DNA of 64,000 nucleotides from CAVRUD01 sp963724285. Its GTDB lineage: Bacteria; Chloroflexota; Chloroflexia; Thermomicrobiales; UBA6265. The position numbers and the translations under genes are program-made. The stretch spans positions 62,001-126,000 of the forward strand of contig CAVRUD010000026.1 of assembly GCA_963724285.1 (NCBI GenBank), in the 5' to 3' direction. Position 1 is the first letter of the stretch. Every line of letters starts with the position of its first letter. Shown in pieces: positions 16,687 through 25,681 of the stretch. The notes beneath the pieces were generated by a model. The model had not been told where the DNA came from, did not search any database, and saw only the letters and a list, made by a program, of their open reading frames with translations.

Positions 16687-17553
16687 ATGGTTCTATCCAA
16701 TCAGACGATCCTTGCCGCCGTCCAGGATGCGGCGCGACGGCTTGCGTCCGCTGGCATCGAGTCGCCCCGGCTGGACGCCGAAGTCTTGATGCGCCATGTC
16801 CTGGGACTGGACCGAACCGGCTACTTTCTGAAGCGCACGGAGCTGATATCCGCGCAGGACCGGGAGGCATTCGCCGGACTCGTCGAGCGCCGGCTCGCCC
16901 GTGAGTCGATCGCCTACATCATCGGTTCGCGGGAGTTCATGGGTAGATCGTTCGCGGTCTTTCCAGGGGTCCTGGTGCCCCGCCCGGAAACGGAGATCCT
17001 GGTCGAGTGGGCGCTCGACTGGCTGGCGTCCCACCCAGGGGATAGGCGCATCCTCGACGTCGGCACCGGCAGTGGCGCGATCGCGCTTTCGATCGCGGCG
17101 GAGAATACGGCCGGTGTCCGGCACCGCATCGTCGCGAGCGACGTCAGCCAAGATGCCCTGCGGATCGCGGCCCGGAATCGCCGGATGCTCGGTCTGCAGG
17201 ACGCTGTTGCGCTCGTGCGGGGTAGCTTGGCCGATTGGCATGGTGGCCCGATCGACCTGGTCCTGGCAAATCTGCCGTACCTGCGTCTCGACCAGGTATC
17301 CGGGAACCGCGACTTGGCGGCCGAACCTGTCCTCGCGCTGATTGGTGGCCCGGATGGGCTCGATCTTATTCGTCAGCTCTTAGCGGATGTGCCCCGCCTG
17401 CTGGCACCGGCCGGGGCGGTGGGCCTGGAGATCGATCCATCCCAGGCCGAGGCAACGGTTGCCCTGGGACGACATCACCTCCCCGCGCTGGAGTGGCGAG
17501 TCGTCCCAGACCTGGCCGGCCTATCCCGGCACGTGGTCGGGACGTCGCCCTAG
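16687..17553 (+). CDS. prmC: Release factor glutamine N5-methyltransferase
   Basis: 288 residues from the ATG at 16687; a TTG at 16672 is also in frame and neither has a clear ribosome-binding site. PrmC methylates the Gln of the GGQ loop of peptide release factors RF1 and RF2. The helical N domain covers residues 1-80, followed by VPRPETEILVEW and the SAM-binding ILDVGTGSGAIALS. The catalytic tetrapeptide, normally NPPY, reads NLPY here (VLANLPYLRLD). The C-terminus overlaps the end of the convergent MerR-type gene by four bases. Confidence 0.88.
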   Translation: MVLSNQTILAAVQDAARRLASAGIESPRLDAEVLMRHVLGLDRTGYFLKRTELISAQDREAFAGLVERRLARESIAYIIGSREFMGRSFAVFPGVLVPRPETEILVEWALDWLASHPGDRRILDVGTGSGAIALSIAAENTAGVRHRIVASDVSQDALRIAARNRRMLGLQDAVALVRGSLADWHGGPIDLVLANLPYLRLDQVSGNRDLAAEPVLALIGGPDGLDLIRQLLADVPRLLAPAGAVGLEIDPSQAEATVALGRHHLPALEWRVVPDLAGLSRHVVGTSP

Positions 17554-18557
17554 GTAACGCCGGCCCGAACAGTCTCTGCCAGGAGCGCGTCGATCTTGAG
17601 AAGCGCGGCGTCGATGTCCGTCCCGAGGAAGATCCCGGAGGTGCGCTTCTGCAGCTCAGGATGGGTTTCGAAGATGCGGCCACCATACCCAACGATCGGC
17701 AGTGGCCAGTCATGCACGGTCTCGGATTGAACCCTGGACACGTCGGCCTTGACCTCGTCGACCGCCACAATCAAGCGTTCGGCACCGGCCAGGGTCGATG
17801 TCGAAAGCAACACCATCGGCGGGCGAATCGTGAGGATCGCCTGGACCAGATCCGGAATCGGCAGATTCGGGCCGAGGTAGATCATCTGGTAGCCGCGCCG
17901 GGAGAGCAGCAGGCAGGTCAGGAGCAGACCGACCTCATGCAATTCGCCTTCGACACAGGCGGCCACGATCGGCCCCCGGCCAGAGTCGGGACCCGAAACG
18001 TTGAAAAGTGCCCCGATTTTGCGCAGAACGAACGCGGTCGCGAAGTGCTCGACGCTGACCGAGATCTCGCCCCGCTCCCAGCGCTCGCCGAACTCGACCA
18101 GTACCGGATCGAGGACGTTGATGCAGACCTGCTCGACCGAGCCGATTGCAATCGCTTCCTCGAGCGCGCGCTCCGCCCCGGCCGCGTCGAAGGCCGAGAG
18201 CGCGGCCACCATCGCGGACTGGCTGCGCTGAAACTGATCCGGCGGCCCGCCGTTCGCGGCGATTGTTCTGGGGACCTGGTCGCCACGGACTTGCGGAACC
18301 TGGACCCTGGCACCGCCCTCGGTATGGTAGAGAGCGACGGCCTGGCTGATCGTCAGACCCCGTCGGGTCTGATCCCGTAGCCACGAGATGATGGAGACAT
18401 CGCGCTCGGAATAGAGGCGCTGGTTGCCGGACGTTCGCTCCGGCTTCGGGATGCCGTACCGTCGCTCCCATGCCCGGAAGGTATCAGCCGGTACCCCGGT
18501 GCGTTGGACCACGGCCCGAGTGTTATATACTGGAACCCCGGCGAGATGGTTGAACAT
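17550..18557 (-). CDS. MerR family regulator with cobalamin-binding domain, CarH-like
   Basis: 335 residues. The MerR helix-turn-helix (YNTRAVVQRTGVPADTFRAW, then RRYGIPKP) covers residues 10-80. A four-helix B12-cap domain and a Rossmann B12-binding domain follow. The W-x9-EH signature of light-sensing adenosylcobalamin regulators is present (Trp near residue 157, WERGEISVSVEH), as is the lower-axial-ligand motif ELHEVG near residue 204. Known CarH proteins repress carotenoid or photoprotection genes in the dark and release DNA in light. Here no carotenoid gene is adjacent; the divergent gene is a lipoprotein. A good promoter lies upstream. Confidence 0.9.
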   Translation of the reverse strand: MFNHLAGVPVYNTRAVVQRTGVPADTFRAWERRYGIPKPERTSGNQRLYSERDVSIISWLRDQTRRGLTISQAVALYHTEGGARVQVPQVRGDQVPRTIAANGGPPDQFQRSQSAMVAALSAFDAAGAERALEEAIAIGSVEQVCINVLDPVLVEFGERWERGEISVSVEHFATAFVLRKIGALFNVSGPDSGRGPIVAACVEGELHEVGLLLTCLLLSRRGYQMIYLGPNLPIPDLVQAILTIRPPMVLLSTSTLAGAERLIVAVDEVKADVSRVQSETVHDWPLPIVGYGGRIFETHPELQKRTSGIFLGTDIDAALLKIDALLAETVRAGVT

Positions 18558-18586
18558 TGTGCTGTTTCCCGCCTTCCCCAGGCTTC

Positions 18587-18615
18587 ACTATAGGCCCATG
18601 CCCAGCAAGTTTCAA
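18587..18615 (-). promoter_or_regulatory. Sigma-70 promoter for the CarH-like gene
   Basis: On the minus strand TTGAAA (18610-18615) and TATAGT (18587-18592) are separated by exactly 17 bases, about 30 bases before the ATG at 18557. It also lies in the shared region with the divergent lipoprotein gene, where CarH could act on both. Confidence 0.7.
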
Positions 18616-18703
18616 TGCTTTGCACACCTTCTGTTGAGTGTACGTGAGCCGCGGCTACTGCCGGGTCTTGGTGGGCTTGTCCTCGGCGGGCGGCGGTAAG
18701 CGC

Positions 18704-20119
18704 GTGATCGCAGCCGTTCGCGGAGTCCGCGCCCGACCGAGATTGGTCCCCGTGGCACTCGGGCTGCTCGTTGTTCTGCTTACAACCGCCTGCGGCGAAC
18801 AAGGAACGACCGACACACGTCGTTTCGCGAATGAGCGCCCACCAACGTTTGCCCCTTCGACCGCGACCGCGGCGTCCGCGGCAACCACGACGCCCGCGCC
18901 CCAGGCACCACCGGTTAGCTCACCTGGAGCACTGCTGGCGACCCGCGGCGCGCCCGAACGGCTGTACTTCTCAGACGAGACCGAGCTCTGGACGATCGAC
19001 GCCAATGGCGACGATCCCCGCGCCCTCCTGGAACTCAACGCCGACCAGGGCGAGATTCGCTCGACCGCGCAGGCCCCGGGGGTCGCGGGCGACGAAGTTG
19101 CGATCCTGATCGTCCGTGAGGATGACGGCAAGGAGACCGCCCGCCTGATCTTCCTGAATGGGGCGGGCGAGGTCGTTCGCCGCATCGACCGGCTGGAGTC
19201 GGTATTTGGCGAGGATATAGCGGGTGAACCCAGCGCCACGTCGGTGACGTGGTCGCCGCAGGGCGACCTCCTGCTGGTCACCTTCGCTGAGGGCGGCATC
19301 GTTGCCATTCCGGAAGATGGCGATCCAGAAGTGATCGTCTCCGGTGACGCCGCCAGCAACTTCAATCAGGCCGCCTGGTCGCCGGCTGGCGACGCAATTG
19401 CCTTCATGGCCTCCGTCGCCACCGATTCCAGCGAGGATACGCGCCAACTCGTCGTCGCCCCGGTCGTGGACGGTGCGCTCGATCCGGCCGCCTTCGTGGT
19501 GGCCAGCCGGGCGGGAGACGGGGTCAGCGCCTTCTCATGGCTGCCGGACGGATCGGGCCTGGTCTACGCCGAACGCGGGGACATCGGCGGGACGACCGGC
19601 GGCGACCTCTTCACCGTTCAGGCAGACGGCAGCGACCCTCGCTTGATCGCCAGCGCCGGCCGGGCGGCTCCAGTCGCCCAGATCGTCGACTTCGCCGTGT
19701 CGCCGGATGGCAGTTCGCTCGCCTACACGATCGCGACGCCCGACTCGACCGGGGAGCGCCTCATGTTCCATAGCCTCTGGGTCCGCGCCATGGATGGAAC
19801 GGCCACCGTGCCGGTACCGATCCCCGGCAATGAAGCCGTGACCCAGCTTTGGTGGACCGCCGAGGGGCTTGTCTGGCGCAGCCAGCCGGTCGATACGGAT
19901 GAGGAGAGTGGGGGGGCAGGTCAGGCGTTCGCGATCGAACGGCTGGATCCCCAGAGCCAACAACACGTCCTCTTTACCGCCACCCCGGCGGCGACACCGG
20001 TCGCAAGTCCTGAGGCGACCCCGGAACCCACCGAGGCGACGCCCGGCTCCTCCGACTCCATTCCAGGGACAGACGCCTCGCCGGTAGCAAGCGCTGCACG
20101 CCCGGGTGCCCGCGGCTGA
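18704..20119 (+). CDS. Lipoprotein with TolB/WD40-like beta-propeller
   Basis: About 471 residues from a GTG at 18704 (the open frame continues upstream to 18638; GTG and TTG codons between are alternatives). A basic start and a hydrophobic core (LVPVALGLLVVLL) lead to the lipobox LTTAC. A Thr/Ala/Pro-rich linker precedes repeated motifs of TolB-type propellers (RLYFSDETELWTIDANGDDPR, WSPQGDLLLV, WSPAGDAIAF, VSPDGSSLAYT), and the C-terminus is again a Pro/Thr/Ser-rich tail. The protein is probably anchored on the outer face of the membrane. Function unknown. It is divergent from the CarH-like regulator. Confidence 0.85.
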   Translation: MIAAVRGVRARPRLVPVALGLLVVLLTTACGEQGTTDTRRFANERPPTFAPSTATAASAATTTPAPQAPPVSSPGALLATRGAPERLYFSDETELWTIDANGDDPRALLELNADQGEIRSTAQAPGVAGDEVAILIVREDDGKETARLIFLNGAGEVVRRIDRLESVFGEDIAGEPSATSVTWSPQGDLLLVTFAEGGIVAIPEDGDPEVIVSGDAASNFNQAAWSPAGDAIAFMASVATDSSEDTRQLVVAPVVDGALDPAAFVVASRAGDGVSAFSWLPDGSGLVYAERGDIGGTTGGDLFTVQADGSDPRLIASAGRAAPVAQIVDFAVSPDGSSLAYTIATPDSTGERLMFHSLWVRAMDGTATVPVPIPGNEAVTQLWWTAEGLVWRSQPVDTDEESGGAGQAFAIERLDPQSQQHVLFTATPAATPVASPEATPEPTEATPGSSDSIPGTDASPVASAARPGARG

Positions 20120-20233
20120 TGTCGTGCTGTCGATTACCCCGAACGGCGTTGCGGATGTGACATGATGGCAGATCAAACGTTCTATTAGCGTCGAGTGGAC
20201 CGTGTCGTGTTCGCTGTGCGAGAGGATGTAACA

Positions 20234-20905
20234 ATGTGCGGACGATACGTGCTGGCGACGACTCCCGAAGATATCGCCGCCCGATTTTCGGCGTCGACCG
20301 GATCGGTCGACTTTCCGGTGAGCCACAACGTGGCCCCAACCAAGACGATGCCGGTGATTACGCTCCGTGACGGCGACGAGCGCACGGCGGAGTTGTTTCG
20401 CTGGGGGATCGTCCCCACCTGGGGACGCAACGGAACGACCCCGCCACCCCTGATCAATGCTCGCTCAGAGACGGTGGCCGAGAAGTCCACGTTCCGCAAA
20501 CTGCTCCGCACCCAGCGCTGCCTGGTCCCCGCCAGCGGGTTCTACGAGTGGGAACGCCGCGGCTCGACCAAAGTGCCCCACTTCTTCTCGGTCACGGCTG
20601 AGCCATTGATCGCCTACGCCGGTCTGTATCGCACCCCAACCGAGAAAGACACCGACGACCGACCGGCCTTCACCATCCTCACCACGGCAGCCAATGAGCT
20701 CGTTGGTCAGTTTCACGACCGCATGCCCGTTATCCTGCGCCCAGAGGACGAGGATCTGTGGCTTGACCCCGAGATCGAGGAGCCCGAAGCCCTCGAAGCG
20801 CTCTATGCCGCGTTCCCGGCCAAGAAAATGGCCGAATGGACCGTCTCGACCCGGGTCAACAACGCGTCGGTCGATAGCCCGGAGTTGATCCAGCGGGCCG
20901 GTTAG
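20234..20905 (+). CDS. SRAP domain protein (HMCES/YedK family)
   Basis: 223 residues; ATG at 20234 with GAGAGGAT upstream. Once the initiator Met is removed the protein begins with the catalytic Cys (MCGRYVLA), which in this family forms a thiazolidine crosslink with abasic sites in single-stranded DNA and so protects them. The other active-site residues are visible: Asn in NARSET, Glu in FYEWER and His in FHDRMPVIL. Full length compared with E. coli YedK. The family is often SOS-linked, but no GAAC-N4-GTTC box was found upstream here. Confidence 0.95.
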   Translation: MCGRYVLATTPEDIAARFSASTGSVDFPVSHNVAPTKTMPVITLRDGDERTAELFRWGIVPTWGRNGTTPPPLINARSETVAEKSTFRKLLRTQRCLVPASGFYEWERRGSTKVPHFFSVTAEPLIAYAGLYRTPTEKDTDDRPAFTILTTAANELVGQFHDRMPVILRPEDEDLWLDPEIEEPEALEALYAAFPAKKMAEWTVSTRVNNASVDSPELIQRAG

Positions 20906-21045
20906 CTCGTCCTCCGTCCGGAGGAAAGTGGGACGTGGCGCTGTGCCCCGACCGCGCGGGGCGGGATGGTGGCGCCATCCCGGTCCCGTCCGGGGCAAGA
21001 GGTAGCGCCGTGCAGGCGTCGCCCGGCGGATAAGGTCAATGCCGT

Positions 21046-21206
21046 GCGGGCGTCGCCCGGGGCAAGGGGTCGCGTCGGAGGCGGAGAGATCCGAACACGG
21101 CCCCGGCGTTCCAGCCCCCTTCAGGGGGGTTATCCGGTTCAGCCCGGGGTCTTCAGCCCCGGGCGACGCCGACACGACGCGACCCCTTGCCCCGGGCGAC
21201 GCCCGC
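21046..21206. repeat. Nested palindromic element with perfect 32-bp inverted ends
   Basis: The 32-base left end (21046-21077, beginning GCGGGCGTCGCCCGGGGC) is exactly complementary to 21175-21206. Between them lies a copy of the CCCCCTTCAGGGGGGTTAT repeat. The whole gap 20906-21281 (376 bases) holds only this and a partial duplicate of its left end near 21012-21030. Confidence 0.85.
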
Positions 21207-21281
21207 ATGGCGGCCGGCCATCGCCGCGGCGTCTGCCACCGGGCGAATCCAGGACGGCGCCAACTCTGCCCATGAACGCCC

Positions 21282-23859
21282 CTATGCCTCGGTCAGGTAG
21301 TCCTGGACGCTCCAACCAGTGCCGTAGGTGCTGCTCGTGATCCGCCACCAGACAAAGCCGTTGGCCGACGATGGCCCACCGACCACCTCCAGGACCGCGT
21401 TCGCCGGCAGCACCGCAACCACGCCGGCGCCCGTTGAGGCGCTCGAGCGCATGTTGAGCGCTTCGGTTACTCGCACACTGTCGCCAATTGAGAACTTGTT
21501 CCCGGACGGCGGCGGTGACGACGACGGAATGAGGAACTTGCCGATCACCCAGCCGGAGCCGCGCGAGGTTTGCAGGCGCCACCAGACGTAGCCGTCGTTG
21601 GTCACCGGGCCGTCGGTGACCGTGCCGGTCGTGCCGGTCGGCAGCATGGCGATCACCGATCCGCTGGAATCGGCCGAGGCGCGCATGTTGATGCCCACCG
21701 TTGCCTGAACCTGGACGACATCACCGATCTCGAAATCACCCGGCGGCGGTGGCGGCTGAGAGACCTTTTTCAGTGGTCGTTGATCCGCCCAGCCGGCGCC
21801 GAGATCGGTCGAGAGTTGCCAGAATACGGCGCCGCCCGAGCTGACCGGCCCGCCGATGACCTCGCCGGTCGTCCCCTTCGGCAGCTTGGCGATCGTCTTC
21901 GACGTCGGAGACGGCGCCTGACGCAGGTTCATGCTGACCGATGCCGTCACGACGACATCGTCGCCGATCTTGAACTTGGTCGACGGGGGAGGGCCGCTAT
22001 CGAGCGAGAGGTACTGGGCGGCCGCCCACCCATTCCCGTAGCCCGTCGAGAGCTGGTACCAGGTGATCCCGTTGGCGCTCCTCGGCCCGCCGATCACAGA
22101 ACCCTTGGTACCGGCCGGCATTGTCGCGATGACGCTCGATCCTGTCCCCGGTCCGCTCCGCAGGTACAGGGCATCGGTATTGACGACGATCTTATCGCCG
22201 ATCTTGAACTGCGGGTTCGGCGGGTTGCTGGCGGTCAGGTAATCCTGGACGACCCAGCCGCCGCCGTAGCTGCTGTGATAGACGCCCCACCAGCGGTATC
22301 CATTCGCCGCCACCGAGGAGACGGTGAGCTCGAGCTTCACGCCCTGCGGGATGGTCGCGATGATCGTCTGGGCGAGTCCCGGACGGGTGCGCAGGGCAAG
22401 GCCATTGGTGTTGACCGTGACGAAGCTCCCAACCGTGAACTTCGGCGCGGGCGGATTTCCGGCCGGGGCGAAATCAAGGAAAGTGCCGGCAACGTAGCCG
22501 TCGCCGTAGTTCTGGGTCCGAATCGGGTACCAGGTTCGGCCTTCGTTGACGCGCGGCCCGCCAATCACCGCCGCCAGCTCGCCCTGCGGAAGCGCGGCAT
22601 TGACTGGCGCGCTCAGGCTCGGCTCGTAGCGTAGGTTGACCCTGGCCGACGTGATGACGTTGGCGCCCGTGACGAATTCGCCCGCCGGCGGCGGCACGTT
22701 GGTGTCCGGCGGGCTTTCGGTGGCGTCCAGCACCTGCTTGACGGCCTGGCGAATGGCAGGCAGATCGGCATAGAGGAAGTCGCCCGGGCAGGTATCCTGG
22801 GTGACATCGCGGTGACCGCAGATGTTCGGCAGGTTCGGCGCTTCGAGGAAGTCGCTGCTGCCGAGCGGGTTGAGGTTTCGCCCTACCCAGGCGGTGATCG
22901 CGACGATCGCTGCCTGGCAATTCTCCGGCACGTCGGCGATAGAGAAGTTCCCCATCGTGCCGATGCCGGAGGAGCCGAAGGCGTACTGATAGGCGTGGCC
23001 GCCGACGACGTTTTCGCCGCCGAAACGACCCTCGTAGACGTTTCCCAGGTAGTCGACGAGATAGTTGTAACCGATGTCGCCCCAACCCCGTTCGACCGCG
23101 TGGTAGTAGTAGATCGAGCGAATGGTCGCCACGGGGTCGGCGCCATTCTGAGTTACCGTGTGGTGGATGATGACCTTCTTTCACCTCGCGGTACTCGCGC
23201 GCCCAGGCCTCGCCCTCGCTGTCGAATCGATAGCCCTCGTTTGCGCCCCACTGGGCGCGGGTGCGGATCGGAGGCTTCTGCAGGGTGGGCAGCGCAGCCG
23301 GCTGAAAGATGTCGTCGACCGACGGGCCGCGGGTGGCATCGATGTAGGTGAAGCCGACGCTGGGAACGTCGACCGGGTTGCCCGCGCCGTCGAGCACTCG
23401 GTAGCGGATAAACTCCGCTCCCTGCGCCCAGGCGAGGTGGGAGAAGACCTTGCCGTCAGGAGCGCGGAGAGGTGCATCTTCGAGGTCGGCGCCGACGATG
23501 ACCGGGGCGGTGAAGTCGACCCCGTTGACGCCGAAGGCCAGCTCGATCTGGAGATCCTCGCCCGCATCGATGCTCCAGTTCACACCGAGGGCGTAGAACG
23601 GGAAGTCAGTGTGGAAAATCTTGGGATCGCTCGCAGAGGCAGCGCTGAAGGTGGAGACGTTATCCGCCTGGAACCACCGGCCCGCCAGCGTTTCCGACGG
23701 TGCGGACTCCTGCGCCCGTACGCCGTCCAACGCTCGCTGCGTGACGCCTCCGGCCGCGGCGATCGCGCCGACCATCGTGGCGGCCCTCACAATGACACGC
23801 CTGCTGGCACGCCATGTTCCGCTCGACCCGCCCCCTCCGGCCGCCGTGTCTTCGCACAT
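21282..23859 (-). CDS. Secreted N-acetylmuramoyl-L-alanine amidase with six SH3 repeats, frameshifted
   Basis: About 859 residues if one extra A in a run near 23180 is removed, which restores REVKKVIIHHTVTQNG. ATG at 23859. A twin-arginine-like signal (RASRRVIVRAA) is followed by a beta-rich domain of unknown type (residues 60-190) and then a zinc PGRP/amidase-2 domain (HHT, GGHAYQY, CGHRDVTQDTCPGD). Six bacterial SH3 repeats of about 75 residues each (from near residue 390) contain N/L-R-x-x-P-type cores. The enzyme would cut the amide between muramic acid and the stem peptide, while the SH3 repeats bind wall or surface polymers. No partner gene is adjacent. Confidence 0.87.
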
Positions 23860-24310
23860 TGTGTTGAACCCTTCCCCTGAACAGCGCGCTTGACGGGTTG
23901 CGACCATCGAGGAGCTCAGCAACGATCGCCGGAGAAGCCCCTCGAAGTGGCTCGACTGGACGGTTGCTACCACACACGACGCCGTAAGAAACGAACTTCC
24001 GGCCCATAAGCGGGATATTCAGTTCTACCGTAACATCCGCGTCCGGATGCGTCAAACACCGTCATTTTGTGACAGCTTGACACCGATGGGCATAGACATA
24101 AAATGCCCGTGCGTTGACGACTTGATCGATCGGATTGACGGCCCGCGGCCAAGATGGGCAGAGAGCAAGACACCGATGAGCGAAGCAGATACCGGCGCTC
24201 ACGGCGCCCCGAGCCGGCAATGACGAGCACGAGCGCGGCATCCTGCAAGCGACCCTGCTCCGAGGGCGGAACCGGTTCGTTTGGACATTGATTCAGGCGC
24301 AGGACCTGGT
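23860..24310. other. 450-base gap with divergent candidate promoters
   Basis: No gene was recognised. On the minus strand TTGACG (24050-24055) and TACGGT (24027-24032) with 17 bases between could serve the amidase gene. On the plus strand TTGACA (24077-24082) and TAAAAT (24099-24104) with 16 bases between form a stronger promoter that points at no open frame before the hemL end, so a non-coding or antisense transcript is possible. Confidence 0.4.
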
Positions 24311-24333
24311 CGAAGAAGCCCTTGCGAAAGGGC
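24311..24333 (-). terminator. Terminator of the hemA-hemL transcript
   Basis: Stem GCCCTT/AAGGGC (24318-24333) with a four-base loop, followed on the minus strand by TTCTTC, about ten bases past the hemL stop. Confidence 0.65.
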
Positions 24334-24343
24334 GTAGCAGGAC

Positions 24344-25654
24344 CTATCCAGCCGCCTCAGCCAATGCCTGAGCGACGGCATCGATGGTGAACTCGATGTC
24401 CTCGTCGGTGTGGACGGAGGAGAGGAAGAGCGCCTCGAATTGCGACGGGGCCAGATAGACCCCGCGCCGCAGGAGGGCGTGGAAAAACCGGCTGTAACTA
24501 CCTGTATCGCTGGTACGAGCGTCATCGTAGTTGTGGACCGGCCGGTCAGCGAAGAAGATTCCGGCCATGGTGCCAATTGCCACGGTCTGCACGGGGATGC
24601 CGGCGCCGGCCGCAACCCGGGTGACGCCATCGATCAGGCGGGCCGTACGCGCGACGATACCATCGAAGATGCCGGGTTCACGCAGGACGCGGAGTGTGGC
24701 CAGTCCTGCGGCGGTCGCAACCGGATTGCCGGAGAGTGTCCCGCCCTGGTACATCGCGCCCGCCGGGGCGACGGTCGCCATGATCTCCGCGCGGCCGGCG
24801 TAGGCTGCCAGCGGCAACCCGCCGCCGACTACCTTGCCCAGGGTGACGACATCCGGCGTCACGCCGTAGTGCGTCGCCGCTCCGCCCATAGCGACCCGGA
24901 AGCCGGTCATCACCTCATCGAAGATCAGCACCGCCCCATCATTCTCCGTGACCCGGCGCAGTCCCTCCAGAAACCCCGGATTTGGCGGGACCACACCCAT
25001 GTTTCCGGCCACCGGCTCGACGATGATTGCCGCGATTTGACCCTGGAATTTGTGAAACAGGGCTTCAACGGCGGCCAGGTCGTTGAACGGCGCCACCAAC
25101 GTGTCGGCGGTTGCACCGGGCGGTACACCGGGGCTGTCCGGCAATCCCAGCGTCGCCACGCCGGAGCCGGCCTGGACGAGGAGCAGGTCGGCGTGGCCGT
25201 GGTAACAGCCGGCGAACTTGATGATCTTATTGCGCCCGGTGTACGCCCGGGCCAGGCGCAGGGCGCTCATGGTCGCCTCGGTGCCGGAGGAGACCAGGCG
25301 GACGCTCTCGGCTCCCGGGTAGAGGGCGACAATCTCCTCAGCCAGGGCCGTCTCCGCCAGTGTTGGCGCGCCAAAGCTGGTGCCACCCGAGGCCGCCTCG
25401 ACCACCGCGTCCACCACGACGGGATGGGCATGACCGAGAATCAACGGCCCCCAGGAGAGGACGTAGTCGAGAAAGACGTTCCCGTCGAGGTCCTCGAACC
25501 GGGCGCCGCTACCGCGGGCGATGAAGACCGGATCACCGCCAACGCCGCGAAAGGCGCGCACAGGGCTGTTGACCCCACCGGGCATCACCTGGCATGCGGC
25601 TTGGTAGGCGGCAATCGATCTCGTGTGCTTCACGGTTGAGGCAGCGGTCGCCAC
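24344..25654 (-). CDS. hemL: Glutamate-1-semialdehyde 2,1-aminomutase
   Basis: 436 residues; GTG at 25654 with CAGGAG about ten bases upstream. This PLP enzyme turns glutamate-1-semialdehyde into 5-aminolevulinate, the second step of the C5 tetrapyrrole route. Recognised by MPGGVNSPVRAF at the N-terminus, ILSWGPLILGHAHP-like active-site loop (YVLSWGPLILGHAHP), the FDEVMTGFR cofactor-binding segment and the lysine of VTLGKVVGGGLPLAAY that forms the Schiff base. Length is normal. It follows hemA (glutamyl-tRNA reductase) by 27 bases, so the two committed steps are co-expressed. Confidence 0.97.
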   Translation of the reverse strand: MATAASTVKHTRSIAAYQAACQVMPGGVNSPVRAFRGVGGDPVFIARGSGARFEDLDGNVFLDYVLSWGPLILGHAHPVVVDAVVEAASGGTSFGAPTLAETALAEEIVALYPGAESVRLVSSGTEATMSALRLARAYTGRNKIIKFAGCYHGHADLLLVQAGSGVATLGLPDSPGVPPGATADTLVAPFNDLAAVEALFHKFQGQIAAIIVEPVAGNMGVVPPNPGFLEGLRRVTENDGAVLIFDEVMTGFRVAMGGAATHYGVTPDVVTLGKVVGGGLPLAAYAGRAEIMATVAPAGAMYQGGTLSGNPVATAAGLATLRVLREPGIFDGIVARTARLIDGVTRVAAGAGIPVQTVAIGTMAGIFFADRPVHNYDDARTSDTGSYSRFFHALLRRGVYLAPSQFEALFLSSVHTDEDIEFTIDAVAQALAEAAG

Positions 25655-25681
25655 GATATGCTCACTCCTGTGTGAATCGGT

